NCBI GenBank assembly: GCA_002633005.1
Contig: NMRA01000611.1
Span: forward strand, 156,674-220,673
Length of the DNA stretch: 64,000 nt
Reading direction: 5' to 3'
DNA from: Phoronis australis
Taxonomy: Eukaryota > Phoronida > Phoronidae
How positions within the stretch are numbered: position 1 is the stretch's first letter; each line of letters begins with the position of its first letter. Shown one piece after another: positions 45,911 to 59,645 of this stretch. The notes below the pieces were generated by a model, which searched no databases, had not been told where the DNA came from, and saw nothing but the letters and a program-made list of their open reading frames with translations. Position numbers and translations under genes: made by a program.

Positions 45911-48900
45911 CAGCATTTGGCATTAGACAACCATGTCGTAATTACTTGTGACCCCATTTTTGTGGGTCTGTACTTCCCATCTGAGGGTGACCCTTGTCCT
46001 TCCACCTGAAAGTTATACTTCACATCTCGAGGTTGTAGTTGCCTTGAGAAGATTGCCCTTTCTATCAGCAGTGTGTTTTTGACACAAAACCTCTGAGAAT
46101 ATGAAAAGACAAAAGCAAACAAATAATTTATTGCCTTACATGCTGAAATTTAAGACAAAACAACTAGCAGTTTTATCATTGCTAAGATTCTCTAATGAGA
46201 TCATACAAACAAATTTGTAATTACCGATGCAGTAGACGAGCAAAAACAAGATGGACAACTTGTTTTTTCATTTCCATTGTTTCCATCACCTCGAAAATTT
46301 TCATGTAAGCTTTCTGGGAAAGGAAGTATTGAGCATTTTACACATTCCCAAAAGTGACATTTTACACATTCCCAAAAGTGACATTTTACACATTCCCAAA
46401 AGTGGCATTTTACACATTCCCAAAAGTGGCATTTTACACATTCCCAAAAGTGGCCATAGCTGTGAGTGATCTCTAAGCATTGTCATGTCAAATGCCAGAA
46501 TCTGCAATGGTAAAATAGCAACACTTAAAGCCATTAACTTTTATAACAACATAACAATTGTTAACAAAACGTAAATATCATGACGGTTTCAACAGAAAAA
46601 ACAATAATATTGTTTACAACACAACACATTTAATGTGCACCAACATCCATGAAAACGAGAGTTTAAAACCCAAGAAACCTTACAAATACGAGATCTGGTG
46701 GGTCATTCACAATTGAAAGTACTTCCAATCCTGGGGATGTAAAACTGTAACATTTTATTCTCAAAATTGATTGGGGATTGCACTTAGCAAAACAGTACAT
46801 CCAAAAGTAGCAAGAGCATTGAAGACAAAATAATTATCTACATTTGGAAGGAGTCAACAAAATTACAATCACGCAAAAATTATTGGAAATTGAGGTCACA
46901 GACTCTTGACCATAAGACACAGAGACAGCAGTACTACACACTTGCAAAATCTGGCAAATAAAAATGTCATCAGTTGATCATTTCTATCAATGTCAATAAG
47001 GCCACATTGAAATTCCAAAAAAGTAAAAAATGTAAAAAAGGAATGAGAATCAATCATGTAGCAAACACAATAAACATTGAATTAAAACCTATAAGCAGAG
47101 AAAGTGTTGAAGACAATGTGTCAAAATTTTGAAAGAATCCACAAACAGTGCGCTGACCATAAGACACCGACATGACACTAATTATACACACTCCCATGAC
47201 GATATGTTTGGGCAAATAAAAATGTCAAGACAGTAGACCCAGTCTCTTTGGTCCAATACCTATAACAAACTTAATAAGTCCTCATTGAAATAACAGCAAA
47301 ATATGGAAACTGTTCCAAAACATTCCAAAGAAACAAACTTTCACCTCCTCACATCAGTATTGGTTGGACAATTTCAATTCACCTTTCTGAGAAGACATGT
47401 TTAAAACTGTCACTCATAATCTATTCAAAGACAGATCTTAATTTTAAAACAAATCTAACATCTAAATCACTGTTATAAGAAAACCTGGCTTTAGTGAGAT
47501 GGTAGTGGTCATTAGTGTCCTGTAATTATTCACGAAATGATCAACCGTATGAGCTCCTTTTATTTAAAACATTGCTTCATAACACAAAATATCAGTGTCA
47601 TATAAGACCATCCAAACAAATATTAAAATCATCATCTAGATCATGCAGAAAGTTTTGGACAACTGGATAGTTTTATATCATCAGAGCATTGGTATGCACT
47701 CACCATCCACCTCGTAAACAGCAAATTAATATACTATGTAGGCTCGTTAACCTAATTTGATTTGTAAGGTTTAAAATTGATACAAGGGTGATTCAGAAGG
47801 CATCAGAAGATGTAAGTCACCACAAACAAAATGCAGACACTTCAAGAGCAGAGAGGTTTGGTAACCAGAGTTAAGGTAAAGGTAAAAAATAAAAGCGCCT
47901 CCAAGTGGTGCAGCCTGCAGACAGAGAGATCGATCCTACAACAGATTCCAAAAAATAAGAATTTTCACTAGGAGACACTTATTAAACGGTTGAAAATACG
48001 AACATATCTGATAAATTTTGAGCACCATCCAAGGAACATTGATATGGAGGTAAATGCCAAAATATAACATTCACACAAAGTGGCGTAACAGTCAACCAAC
48101 TTTTATGAAAAAATCTCAAGAAGTTTTGCGTGTAAAGTCTGTGAAATATAACAGACACCCAGATGTAGAACACCCAGGCATTGGTATGCACCCACGTGTA
48201 TGTGAACATGTGGGCGTATGAAATCAAACCCTAATCTCTAAAAGAACCCTTTTTTCCTCTTTGAGGACTTAAATAAATCTTTTTGCAAGATTTTCTAAAT
48301 ATTATTCATGCAGCATGGGCTTGTATACTAAGAGAAAGACAGGCGAAGGATTCTAAATCCACACACTGGCATTATAAATGCATGAAAAAATTTAACACCA
48401 CACTAATTTGAAGAAAAACTTTTAGAGTTATATGGGTCTTTTCCAAAATAAACTATCGTGGAATTGTTCACATGCATCAAATATTACGAATAAAAAGTAC
48501 AGTTCTATTGGTAATATCATACACAACAGTTTTGGCACATGAGAAAAATATGAATGGATTGTGGTAAACAGTATGACCAGCACTCTTTGCTGTCTTATTT
48601 ACCATTAACATCCTTCACACATCACAGTCATCAGGCAAAATCAAGTTTGTAAAACGATACAATGAACACAGGTTTTTTACTTATACCAAGAACTCAGACA
48701 TCACACTGAGATCAATATCATATAACCAGCAAGCACTTTAGTCTTCACACAGCTCAACATCCTCAAACTAAGATATTTGATTATGAACTGAACTCAGGAC
48801 TACACTTCGCTCAGCGACCTTAAACTAAGACTTAAATATCCCGCTAAGCCTAATACCATAAAATGAAGAACTCAGATCTCTAACAGAGCTCAGTAAATCT

Positions 48901-48924
48901 GAAAATCCAAGCTGTGTCCTGAGT
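45911..48924. other. Interval between converging EPG5 and HAP2 genes
   Basis: No coding signal on either strand. It probably holds the HAP2 3' UTR: minus-strand AATAAA hexamers occur at 47558-47563, 46754-46759 and 46127-46132. The last is only about 225 bases from the plus-strand hexamer at 45901. Apart from the 24-bp minisatellite I see nothing structured here. Confidence 0.5.
46334..46453. repeat. 24-bp minisatellite, five copies
   Basis: Five units beginning CATTTTACACATTCCCAAAA, starting at 46334, 46358, 46382, 46406 and 46430. Units differ only at one position near the end (GTGA against GTGG). Open through in both directions because 24 is a multiple of three, but there is no sign of coding use. 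Confidence 0.95.
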
Positions 48925-51900
48925 TCATGCAATGCTGTTCAAACAAGGATAGCGTGGCGTTAAACTGATGCTTTTTGCCACACTTTCCATTGTCAATATC
49001 TTCTTCAGTTTATCTGTGTCCATGGCAACAGCTGGGTTCAAAGGGCAGGTGATCCCCTGAGTCATACACATAACCTAGAGAGAACGTGACCACATCAGTA
49101 GGAGAGAATGACTAATTTTTACACATAACAATTGAAACCGGCCCATTTTTGACTGAGGGACTGATGACTCAATTACTATACCAAAGCAATTAAGAATGAT
49201 TGTTTTGAGAAGAAGAAAATTCTCATTACCCTGCAAGGGGAAGTTTAAAAGATATTACTAAGAACTCTCAAAAACTACCAGGCAAATAGTCAAGAACTGG
49301 AAAAAATCAAGTCAGCATACTTATAGCATTAAAAAAGTTGTCGAAAACTAGCATTCATAAGGCAAAATTCTGACGTTTCATAGAAATTTTGTTACGGGCG
49401 CACACTTGAACAAATCTTAACTTTGGAACGGAAGGTGAGACTGAATATTTTGTCACAAAAGCTACACGAAAACCTGACGGAGTACACAACATAATCTCAT
49501 GGAGTAACCAGTCAATTGGGAATTCTTGATATTTGAAGAGGGCACTGAAAATTACCTGGTGTGAGTCAGCCTTGACTGTAAATTGGTGGCTTTTGCCCAC
49601 TTTCTTGATCTGACCACACAGGCTAAAGGAGTTGCCACTTTTCTACAAGACCAATAACAATTTGATTATGATAATTCAGGGGCAAACTGGCATGAAATAA
49701 ATGTTATGGAAACTAGTTGGTGTAACCAACACAGACTATCATGGTTAAGCATTTTTACAAGCATGCGAAACACTTGATGGTGAGTGAAAACTGGAAGATA
49801 CAGTAAAAAAAAATTACTGGTGACCCATACCCAGATAATCACCGACAAAAATTAGTTGCGAATTAACGAGTAAGTCAAGACATACAAATACCGACCTTGA
49901 GGTAGACACACTCCTCAGTAGAGTTGTAGTAAACAGGATATCTTTTGGTGAGCATTACAGCTACATACTTCCTTACTTGAATTCTGTTAGACAAATCTAA
50001 AGATAAAAAATTAGATTTCACTTCTCATTTGGAAAAGGGCAAATTAAGTCACCTACAGGCATAATTAAATCAAAATTGACAATTTCAAACTTTGACATAG
50101 CAAGTCTTGTTCAGAACTCCTAATAACGGATACAAACACACTGTATTAAAAGACATGTCGTTATCATAAAGTTATACCTACTTACATTATTGAATAAGCC
50201 CAAAATGAAGCTAATTGAGAACTAAAACGTTAACGTCCAGTGGAAAATTGACTGGAAGAAAGCAATCATTGGATCATGACTTAAGCTAAACATTACTTAA
50301 CCCCTAGCTTTCTAACATAGATTGAAATTTTTTTCTACACTTATACCAGGTAGTCCTTGGTCACCTTTGACCTCTTCACGTGACTCACTGGTAACCGGGA
50401 CACCAGAATCACCAGCAGCAGTTGACAACACTGTTGACACTAACGAAGTGGACGACTCAACAATCTCTGGACCGGCCTGGATGACAAATAAAGCTTTGCT
50501 GTCAGCAGTTTGTTCTTACCACAAGGCTCTTGTTCACTTTATAGGAAAGGTGGCTGCCTTCACAATTACAGTTGAAGGGAATCCCCCCATTGGCCGCTAC
50601 CCCTTATCCAAAATTACCATTTTGCATTAAGTGATCTTGGATTTTTTAATTACTGGAGGGTAATTTTGTGGTCTGATGACGCTTACACTCCACATCAAAA
50701 TCATGGCACTGAGGTCATTGTATTGTCATGTAAGACTAAGGTATTCTTCAATTTAAGACAACTGGAGTTAAGTTAGTGAAATTTCTCAACAAAACCAACT
50801 TTCAAGATGAATGGTGTGTACACTACTGCTGCCACCAAGAATCTGTCCTACACCTGGGAATTCCCGGCAACGTACTACAATAAAGCCTTTTACAACAACG
50901 AATAGCAATTTTAGCATTCTTTTTGTCCAAAAACTGAAGAATTTTTCAATACTGTTTTTGATTTTAATTTATGGTCTACTTGCCAGTCACCATTAATATT
51001 CAGAAGGTTACACACACAAAGGTTTTAATGAAATTTTCTCTGACAACAATAAAACTGGGTAAAGGACTACTTGATTATAGTGACCCCAGTTTTTACAAGA
51101 AAGACTTATTTATTTAATGTCTTTTAGTCACATAGAATATGACAACTTAACAAGAATCAGTAAGCAATTATAATAGTAACAAAATTTTGAAAGAACAAAA
51201 GCTCTGACAAAATATTTCCTTTAAAATTCAAGTCTTATAGAGAACATGAAAATAATATCGAACCAAGTACCAGCATTACACAGCAGAAAAGTTCCGTGGC
51301 ATATCAAGTTAATCGCGATTTCTTGGTTAATCTTTTATACGATATTTCTAAAATCAACATACAAGAGCCTCTTTGTTGGATTTTTTAACTAAAAAATTAG
51401 CAAATAATTGTTTAACATAAAAATTGGTTTCAATAACGAAAAAACTGCCAGCTCCACCATAATTTCCTTCGCAGTTGAGCACACAAGACGGTGCTGACAC
51501 CTACCAGCACACGTGACTTTCTCTTCCTGCCCTTCCTACTAGGCGCGTCCCGTGGTGTGCTGGCTCGGCTCACGTCCTCGTTACTGTCATCATTCAGCAC
51601 CAGACCCCCCACCGCCGTGTCTACTGATCTATGGTCACCTCCACCCTGGACATAACTCTGAAATACGAAAAAATCACCAATTTCGGACAAAAATAACTGC
51701 CAGAATTGGCCCCTGTTCAGTTTCCAAAAGTTTCTAAATAAATATTGTTATGGATGCCAACATCGTACACAACGTTACCTGACGGCAGCTTACAGAACTT
51801 GCTAATGGTAAAGCATCACTTTAGTGGTACAAGTTTTTTTGAAAAAATAAGAAAACTAAATCTAAAGTATCCACAATATCCTCTCCAAAATTGGCCAAGT

Positions 51901-54900
51901 TAGATGATGTTCATGAACAGCGCTACCTACAGGACACTAAGGAAACATGTCAGCCAGTCTGCCCAGAGTACATAATGCCTCAAGAACTTCACGTTTTAGT
52001 AGTTAAAAGGTACATCGAGCGCTGTTTAGGTAATAAGACCATATTTAGCATATTAGCATTTAGCAAGTGTTGAATGCTTTGGTTTAATTATGACAACAAC
52101 AAAATCAAGTCATCAAACAAGAATGAACACATACCTCTTAGTTCTCTATGGTTATACTGTGGTAGAAATGAAGCTCATTACATTTATGGCTTTATAACCA
52201 GTTCTATTCTTCATTCATTTTACTTTGAAATGGGCCATTTTTGAAGTGATTAAGTATCGCTCAATATAACTTTAATTACAGGAGTCCTCTGGCTATCAGA
52301 AGGTTGAATTATCTTAATGTCTGACAGCATACCAATCCACTCTTCTGTAAAGTTACATACCTAGACACTGTAAAGTTACATACCTTGACACTAGTGTACT
52401 GGTTGCTGTTTAGTGACTTCTCACCACGGTTAGCACAAAACCAGTATAATGCCGCGCCTGAAATATGTAAAGTGTTCTATATAAATGAAACCTATTTGGA
52501 TCAAATGTAGCCTAGTCAAAAATTGGATATAACCTGTATCACTTGAGATACACAAACAAAGCAAGTCAAGGAAACAGCTGAGATTTTACAAAATGTCATA
52601 CAAGACAAATACTTCCCTTTATTGAACAGCTAAAAGCACAACCAAAATAGAGATTTACGTCAACCTTCAAAATAAACAGTATAACTGTTTTATAGTATTT
52701 TGGTTATGAGACAAAGTGCCCATTGAAATGAAAACCATAAAGTTCTTGCAATCACTTAAAGCTGCGTTTCTTCCCCGTTTAGCTGTCAAATCTTGAATTC
52801 TTAACCACAGTCCGTTTGAGATTTCAAAATATTACCATGCTCATCCAATCTTCAATGAGTGCCAAATGAATCTATTAGGCATCTCAAGTCACAGGCAATG
52901 TATACATTAGTCATTTGGAAATGGCAATTTTATAGTTGGCCAACCCTAATCAACCCCGAAGTGTTTTTTCTTTGAGTCGCTGATGGTTTTGATTTTCTTG
53001 TTGGTAACGGAAACAGAATCCTATTGGGTTAAGGAATATTACGAGACTGACTTAATGAGAATAAAAAACCTGATTGGATTTTTGTTTTCAGAGAGCTGAA
53101 CAGGGCAAAGTGTAGCTTTAAACTAATTAGTTAACATTGCTAACAGTAATTACTACATTGTCATAAAATCGGGTGTAAAAACACTAAGTTCAATCGTCAA
53201 ACATGATGAATGTACACATGGATCAAGTAGCTTTCTGAAGAGTACATAGCTTACTCACCTAAAAGAAGACACAATGCACTCAGGCTTGGTAACACATACG
53301 CCTGGGGCAGAGACACAGGCCATGTGATATCCATATTTTGAAACCATAACGTTAATGAGTCAATGGTCTCCGAAAGAAAGTCTGCAGATTCATCCAACTG
53401 GCACTGCAAAGTAAGAGCACCAATCTGACTATCTACACGATATAAAACTGACAGGTATTTAGTTATAATATCCCCTCATCATAAAGAACCAGACTGAGTA
53501 CTATGTTTCAGTTGGCAAACACGTTTAATTGACATCGGACAGCAGTGCTCTGTTGGTAGAAGTGACACGACGAAAATCTAAATATTAGGCGACAACCATA
53601 AACCAGAGGTCAACCTAGATTCTGAATAGTTGCTGCTGCCTTTTTCAAAATTTTTCCTACTTTCTCAAGACAACAACCAAAACTATAATTTCCAACAAAT
53701 TCCACTGATATGCTGACATTTGCTGCGACTCCACTTTATTAGAAATGAATACTAGGAGATCTACAATAACAACAGCATTGGGACACATTCAGAAAAGCTT
53801 GTCACTGTCCCATAGACTTGCATGGCTTCATAAAACACTGACAGAGTCTAACTGAACATTTAACACACCATTTGCCTGATAAAATAATCCACATCACATA
53901 ATGCGAAAATATACTGTTCAAAAACTGAATTATCTGCAAATTGTGCAGATTAACTGCAAACAGTGCAAGTTAACTACGGATATTGCAAGTTATCTGGTTA
54001 CAAATGGCAGCACAGGACCAAATGCAGTCAATTGTACTTTGTCATTTTTCAGTCTGCAGTGTCCGAGGCATAATTGGTGATAAGCTGAGCTGTTTTGTCG
54101 CTCAACCAAGGAGGTCAGTGCAGGCTTGCTGAAAACATCCACAGCCTCTGTTAAGTGCTTAGAAGGAAAAGGGACTACAAAAACTATTATACCCAGACAT
54201 ATCTTGTAATCAAACTAAAATAGTTCAGACCATACCCGACACTTGTGATACGAGCAGCAGTGACATCTATGTGTCAGAGGAAGAAGCACTGTTTGCTGAA
54301 CTAACATGTCTTGTTTCTGGTTTAGAACAGTGACTGAAAACAAATGAGCAAAAATTAAAAAATATAGGTAAAAATTTTATGAAAAAGTAAAAGGCAGTGC
54401 AGAACCATTTGTTCAGCTAGAAGAGGCAGTGTGGTCTAGTGGATAAGGGTCCGCCTCTTTTACTAAAAGTTGTGGGTTTGAGTACCCCTGGGGCACACTG
54501 TTAGACCTTTGAGTCAGGTCTGTAGCTTCTCGGCTCTTAAAGCATGGAAAAAGTTAAAGGTGATCTGTCCAATGGGCCAAACTGAGTGGCATGCGCATGA
54601 CTGGTACAACGTGTGCCAGACTGCCTGCAATTATTTTTTGCACAGCTAACAAATCTTAGAATAGTTTTTAAAATACTTCAGTTTTGTATGAAGCGCAACC
54701 AAAACAAGATATTCATGATTTTCATGAAAAAAATCTAAAGTTGAAGAAAACGTAATACTAATTTAGAAAACTCTAACAGCGTTTTTGAGATTTCATCTTA
54801 CATCAAATGAAATTTGGTCAGTGTTATTGATGCCATTGATTTGCTATCAATGTACATTAAATTCTCTTCTCTTAAATTTTACGTGGCCAATGACAGCTTC

Positions 54901-56878
54901 TTACAAATTTAACATAAAAAATCCAGATATACAACAGGCTTTCCACTTTTAGAAGATATAAACTTTCACAAAGTTGAAATCCATATTTTTGTAAATACTT
55001 CGATAAAAACACAGACATATATATGCATGTGATGGGCGTATCACTCAATACAACTGTTCATGTCAGTTGTGACAATGCTCCATAATGAAGTAGATGTATT
55101 GCAGCCTATAACAGACACCAACTACACGTGCTAGTGAAATCTATGAGCATTTCTAACTATATTATGCAATTGTTATGAAACTTGTATTTCAAAGCAAATG
55201 TGTATCAATACAATTCTACACTGTACGCTTTCTTGTAGTTTCACGTACAGTTGTCCAATACAACTTGAGGTGTTTTGAGAGTGAGTGCTTCAACCACATG
55301 TCAACTATGTCATTTCTTACCGTTACATTCTACCTCTTCTTCACATGGTTCCGAGTGGTTGAGATAAAACGTCACTGTCCGATTCCTCTTAGCTAGAATG
55401 TGTACGGTCTGGTTAAAGTTGTGTACGATCACATCACATGTTTCAATACATAACACCTGGGTGACGGTAAAGGTACTTGATACTACATCATTGTTGTAGA
55501 CATTCACAAGGACTGCTGTGGAGCTTTGAGATTCACGGTAGCTGGTAATGTCTAGTATCTGAGCCTTGGCCCTGTAAATACAAAGAAAGGCAAGGATCTC
55601 ATATCAGACGTTAAAATTGCTGTGGAAAGTGTTCGTAATTCGGCAGTTAAGAGAAGATAAAAATGATGTGCACCCGGCAACGATAGAATTTCCAAGAATA
55701 AATATAAATAAGAAAAAGCGAATGTCAGATATCAACAGTTAACATGTACCCCAAGCCCATTGAATACCAATTTTTCATACTCGAAACTCGACCAATCTTT
55801 CACTCACAATTCGTGCGGGTTTGAAACGGAAATTTTGCAACAATGCAATGTACAGAATAAACAACCTTTTTAGCAACAGAATTACAGAAAGAAAAAGTGA
55901 ATAAAACCTAAACATTGCATAATTTCAGCAGTAACAACACAACACTTACCTTGACTTGATGAACAGCATTTCATCGATAGCAAACTCGATGGTGATTGTT
56001 ATATTACAGTCTGAAGAGTACTCCACAGACAGTACTTTCTCACCATCAGGCAATGACATGACGTGATAGAATTCATAGATGTGGTTGGACAGCCAGTACT
56101 TCCCATCCACCTCGGCAACCAAACTAAGTTTATCTTCCAACCACAAGTGGAATGGCTGATTCTTCAAGCAACTGAAGAGACAACGAGGGAATTTTAAGTT
56201 AAAAGGACAAATACGTCCTATTCAAAAAAATAAAGACCAGGTTTCTCAGCTGCATTGCAATATGTCTCAAATCTTTCCACTTAAGACTTAAAAAGATGTC
56301 AAAAAGGACATCAGTTGTGACAAGGTTGGATAATTGTTTCAAAACTGCGTGGGCTGCTTTGTATAAGAGATGAGCTCGCCATTCCTTGTCCCAGTAGACA
56401 AATTAATAGTTATCACAGCATCAGAGCTGGGTTCCAGCAACCCTGCTTGTATGCAAAAATTGTTGAATTTACCGTACTGATATATGTTCATTACATTTAA
56501 GAAAGGACACTACTCAAACTCCCAATACAATTTCATAGATCCTTCAAAGTGCAAGAATAGAATACAACACATTGATTTCTCAAAATTTCTTCACTGAGGT
56601 TTTTTGTGAGTTGAACAACAACATAAAAGACAAAACAGAATTGTTCACAGATTCAGAAATTGAATTTCAGTTCACTTATCATAATTGACAGATTAGGATT
56701 TCAAAGTGCACACTAACAACACCTCATGCATTATTATAAGTCGTGACCTGTCAATATCTTTGTTGCATCTGTCCTTTTGGTTCGTGAATGCCTTGAACGA
56801 GACTCCAACCTTGTTACATTCGTCACCAGAGTCAGTGAAAATGCGTTTGTTGACTAGCATCATGTCTGCCATCTCTTC
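48925..56878 (-). CDS. HAP2: HAP2/GCS1 gamete fusogen (C-terminal part, ten exons)
   Basis: HAP2 is the male-gamete membrane protein that drives gamete membrane fusion in plants, protists and many invertebrates. Minus-strand exons: 56748-56878, 55950-56171, 55321-55571, 53259-53432, 52384-52457, 51505-51657, 50347-50476, 49896-49996, 49556-49642 and 48925-49074, all GT..AG and phase-consistent. The reading starts with DECNKVGVSFKAF and continues to SCLKNQPFHLW, matching the ECNKIGVSYTAF...SCLxNQLW stretch typical of HAP2. Then come the beta-rich FAIDEMLFIKSRAKAQILDI and CDVIVHN(F)NQTV with paired cysteines. One membrane segment lies near in-window residues 246-266 (AYVLPSLSALCLLLGAALYW). The tail after it has about 225 residues with a basic RKGRKRKSR and several cysteines. 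About 490 residues are encoded here; the fusion-loop half lies right of the window or beyond the large intron. Confidence 0.88.
52346..52391 (-). repeat. HAP2: Duplicated splice-donor segment in HAP2
   Basis: A 23-base unit that includes the donor after the exon 52384-52457 (AAG/gtatgtaac on the minus strand) is repeated in tandem. Use of the second donor would add 23 bases and shift the frame, so it should be a decoy. Confidence 0.8.
53433..55320 (-). other. HAP2 intron with a tRNA-derived SINE
   Basis: No exon signal fits between the phase-1 donor at 55321 and the acceptor at 53433. A tRNA-like head lies at 54424-54500. Otherwise nothing recognisable. Confidence 0.6.
54424..54640 (+). mobile_element. 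tRNA-derived SINE
   Basis: A-box-like GTGTGGTCTAGTGG and B-box-like GGGTTTGAGTACC are 33-40 bases apart, as in a tRNA promoter. The body is not a foldable functional tRNA. The right limit is a guess. Confidence 0.5.
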
Positions 56879-57339
56879 CTAAAATCAACAATTGAAAGTA
56901 AACCTGTGTCAGGGGTCTTATATATGAACTAAGACTCGAGTCAGACTTAAAATTTAATCAGGCTGCACGAGTCAGGTAGGGTGTGCTTGTGCTATACTGA
57001 GTACATGAATTCCGTACGAAACTATTACACAATCAATCGGTAAGACTAAGTCTGAGAACATCAGGCAAAAGTGGAAACATAGCATATCACAGATTTTTTA
57101 GACATAGTTTGGGTGAAATGATGAACATCCACCTTGGTAGATTCACTTCAGAGCATGTGCCACTTTAAGGAAAATGAAACCACCCACACACTCGGGCTAT
57201 GATAGGCTATGTTCAAAAGTGTGAATTTTTACATTTCTCTGAACTACCAACATTGGGAAACAAAAGAATGTCATAATCACATCAGCAGTTCTATCCATTT
57301 TGAGATTGAAGACTTGAAATAAGGGTACAGTCTTTTCAC

Positions 57340-57417
57340 ACGTTATATAAATTTATTCAGTTTTGTGCCCACCTACTCATACACTATATAAATTTATTCA
57401 GTTTTCTGCCCACCTAC
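57340..57417. repeat. 41-bp tandem duplication
   Basis: TATATAAATTTATTCAGTTT followed by a GCCCACCTAC stretch occurs twice, 41 bases apart, in the HAP2 intron. It is absent from unit 2 of the segmental duplication. Confidence 0.85.
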
Positions 57418-58200
57418 GGCATTATGTATGGCCAGTGGAAATGACTAACTTTTGCACATGACTCTTAAGTCAGAGTTTTTGAGATTTTCACGATATATCA
57501 TATACTTATCAAAAGACCCATCAAGTTGTTTCCACCAATGTATGAAAAACACATCATTGTTGTCAACGAATCAACAAGAAAGGTCAACTTCACAACTGGA
57601 GGCGATAGTGAAGGGTAGTGGTTAGGGTCCATACAGGAAAGTTGGTGAGTGATTTTTTTCATGGACAATCTAGTCAAACACTCTACGTCTTGCAAACTGC
57701 AATATTTATCAGATCTATCCAGCATGCGAGAGCTGCCAGGAAAGAACACAACAATCACTTAGCATTGCAAGATATTGTGGAAACTGAGCTTGTTATGTGC
57801 ACCACCATTTTCATCATCGGGATACATAACGATCATTAAATTTTTATGTAAGAGCGATCCCACAGCCCATGCCAGGTTTGGACCAATGAAGTCAAAGCAA
57901 CATCTACTGACACTAGTTTCATCTCATTTCTTCATCTGTTAGATTAGCTAACTTCCTAAAACAGCTTCGAGGTGATGATGTAGTTACTACAACACCAGGT
58001 GTAGCAGACGGTCAAAGCAACAGAACATCCAGTGGAGTAACATACGGATACTCGACAATACAACAGGTTGGACTAAATGAAAGATCAGGGAAGTTAAAAT
58101 GTACGTGAAGCTACTCCACATCGTCTTTCAGTCAGCCAGGCAAATAGTCGAATGACAATTGGCTACCACTCGTTGGGCAAAAAGTTAATAGATTAATCAC

Positions 58201-58265
58201 TGGCCAGGTAGTGAGAGCACTGGACTGAAAACTGCAAGATCCTAGGTTCAAACCCTACCGTCTAC
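58201..58265 (+). mobile_element. tRNA-derived SINE head, unit 1
   Basis: A-box-like GGTAGTGAGAGCACTGG and B-box AGGTTCAAACCCT, ending near CTACCA. The homologous copy lies at 62481, so this insertion predates the segmental duplication. Confidence 0.5.
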
Positions 58266-59561
58266 CAGAAAAAATATAATACGAGTTCCACATTGAGAGC
58301 CCCAGATACCCATGCTGTAACACCAGAATATGGCTGGAGCATGACCAAACGAAACTTTGTGTCGATGTAAATAAGCAAGAGATTGGTGTAAATGGACCTA
58401 GAGAGTTTAAACAAGGTGTCAGATTCTTGCATTTTATTGTTTCTGGCCTGTCATATTCTGCGCAATAGCACCTCCAATGAATAAAATCAATATGACCACC
58501 TGTTGTCAGAGCAGATGATGGTTGAGAAGGTAACAACAAAATGAAAACTGCCCTCATTCTGATTAGGATGTTGCTGAAATTTAAGACCTACCACCCGTGC
58601 TGTCATGATTTTTATTTACATTGCGTCTGACAAAGACCACAGTATTTGCACCAACATGTATTCAGAAAACAACTGCAAAACTTAAGTTCCAAATAATACA
58701 AATAGTAAGTAACTAATACAGTTGGTTACTTCATGTTAACTGGTCTAATTAAAGCTGGAAAATTAACAACTGAAAACAGTCTTTTTTTAATCGTAACTAA
58801 TTGTTGTTTACAAAAATCACAATTTTGATTAGCCTTATTCTGTTTTCCCATCTACAAGAAAGAGGGCAACACAGTCATATCTGTAGGGCCTCAATGAAAA
58901 TGGCCGATGCTTTTGTATGTCTTGCAAAAAACTCTGCCTGTGGATTGAAAATGAGTTTTAACAGTGAGGCCAGTTGAGCATTTTTGAGAGTTTAATCAAA
59001 ATTTTACTGTACCACATAATCGGTTACTGAAAGAGTTCGGTGGGTATGCCCACAAACAGGGTTAGTGCTTACGTTCACAGCTTTAGGTCCTCGGTGTGTA
59101 GATGTCTAGGTAATCAATAAATTCAATTTGATAAATAGTCTTTGGCTCATTTGTATGATATTTCCCGTCAATGTTTGAATAATTCTATCGTCTTGTGAAC
59201 TAGACTTTTAGGAATTTTCTTTCTGACCAGGACCCTATGAGAATAAACATATCATGCACAAAGTCACTTGTAACACTCAACTGAACCCGAAACATCCGTT
59301 AACATGTAAAAGATAATTTTCCAAACTAGCCATTCATAGTTTGCCTTTAACGTAAACCAACAGAAAATTCTCAAAGTATCTCCACCTGCTCCAGTTAGAT
59401 ATGAGCTTGAATAAATATATCAAGGCTATTTTATCAACAACTTTTGAGATTTACTTTGGTCAAAGGTAAATACTAGATCCCTTGATAAACATATAAAGTC
59501 TGAAGGAACTAACTTCAAATTTAAATATAAGAGGTGCATCTGCTGAAGAAAGATATAGGTC

Positions 59562-59603
59562 GATATAATCTCAGATCACACACCAGCCTCCAATCAGACA
59601 ACA
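59562..59603 (+). promoter_or_regulatory. Core promoter of collagen gene F
   Basis: GATATAATC (59562-59570) stands about 30 bases before CAATCAGACAAC (59591-59602). The sequence is nearly the same as the gene D promoter, and both also share AATATAAGAGGTGCATCTGC upstream (59524-59543). Confidence 0.55.
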
Positions 59604-59645
59604 GTTGACTGTCTTGTGTGGAACAGCACACCATTGTGAGTCAAG

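Noticed and set aside
46251-46534. Open frames with repeated ILHIPKS or LLGMCKM units
   Set aside because: They are the two strands of a 24-bp minisatellite, which stays open because 24 is divisible by three.
50322-50630. Plus-strand frame of 102 residues rich in Ser and Pro
   Set aside because: It is the reverse of a HAP2 coding exon (50347-50476) plus intron.
58201-58265. Functional tRNA gene
   Set aside because: A- and B-box-like motifs are present but a full cloverleaf is not convincing, and diverged copies occur nearby; fits a SINE head.
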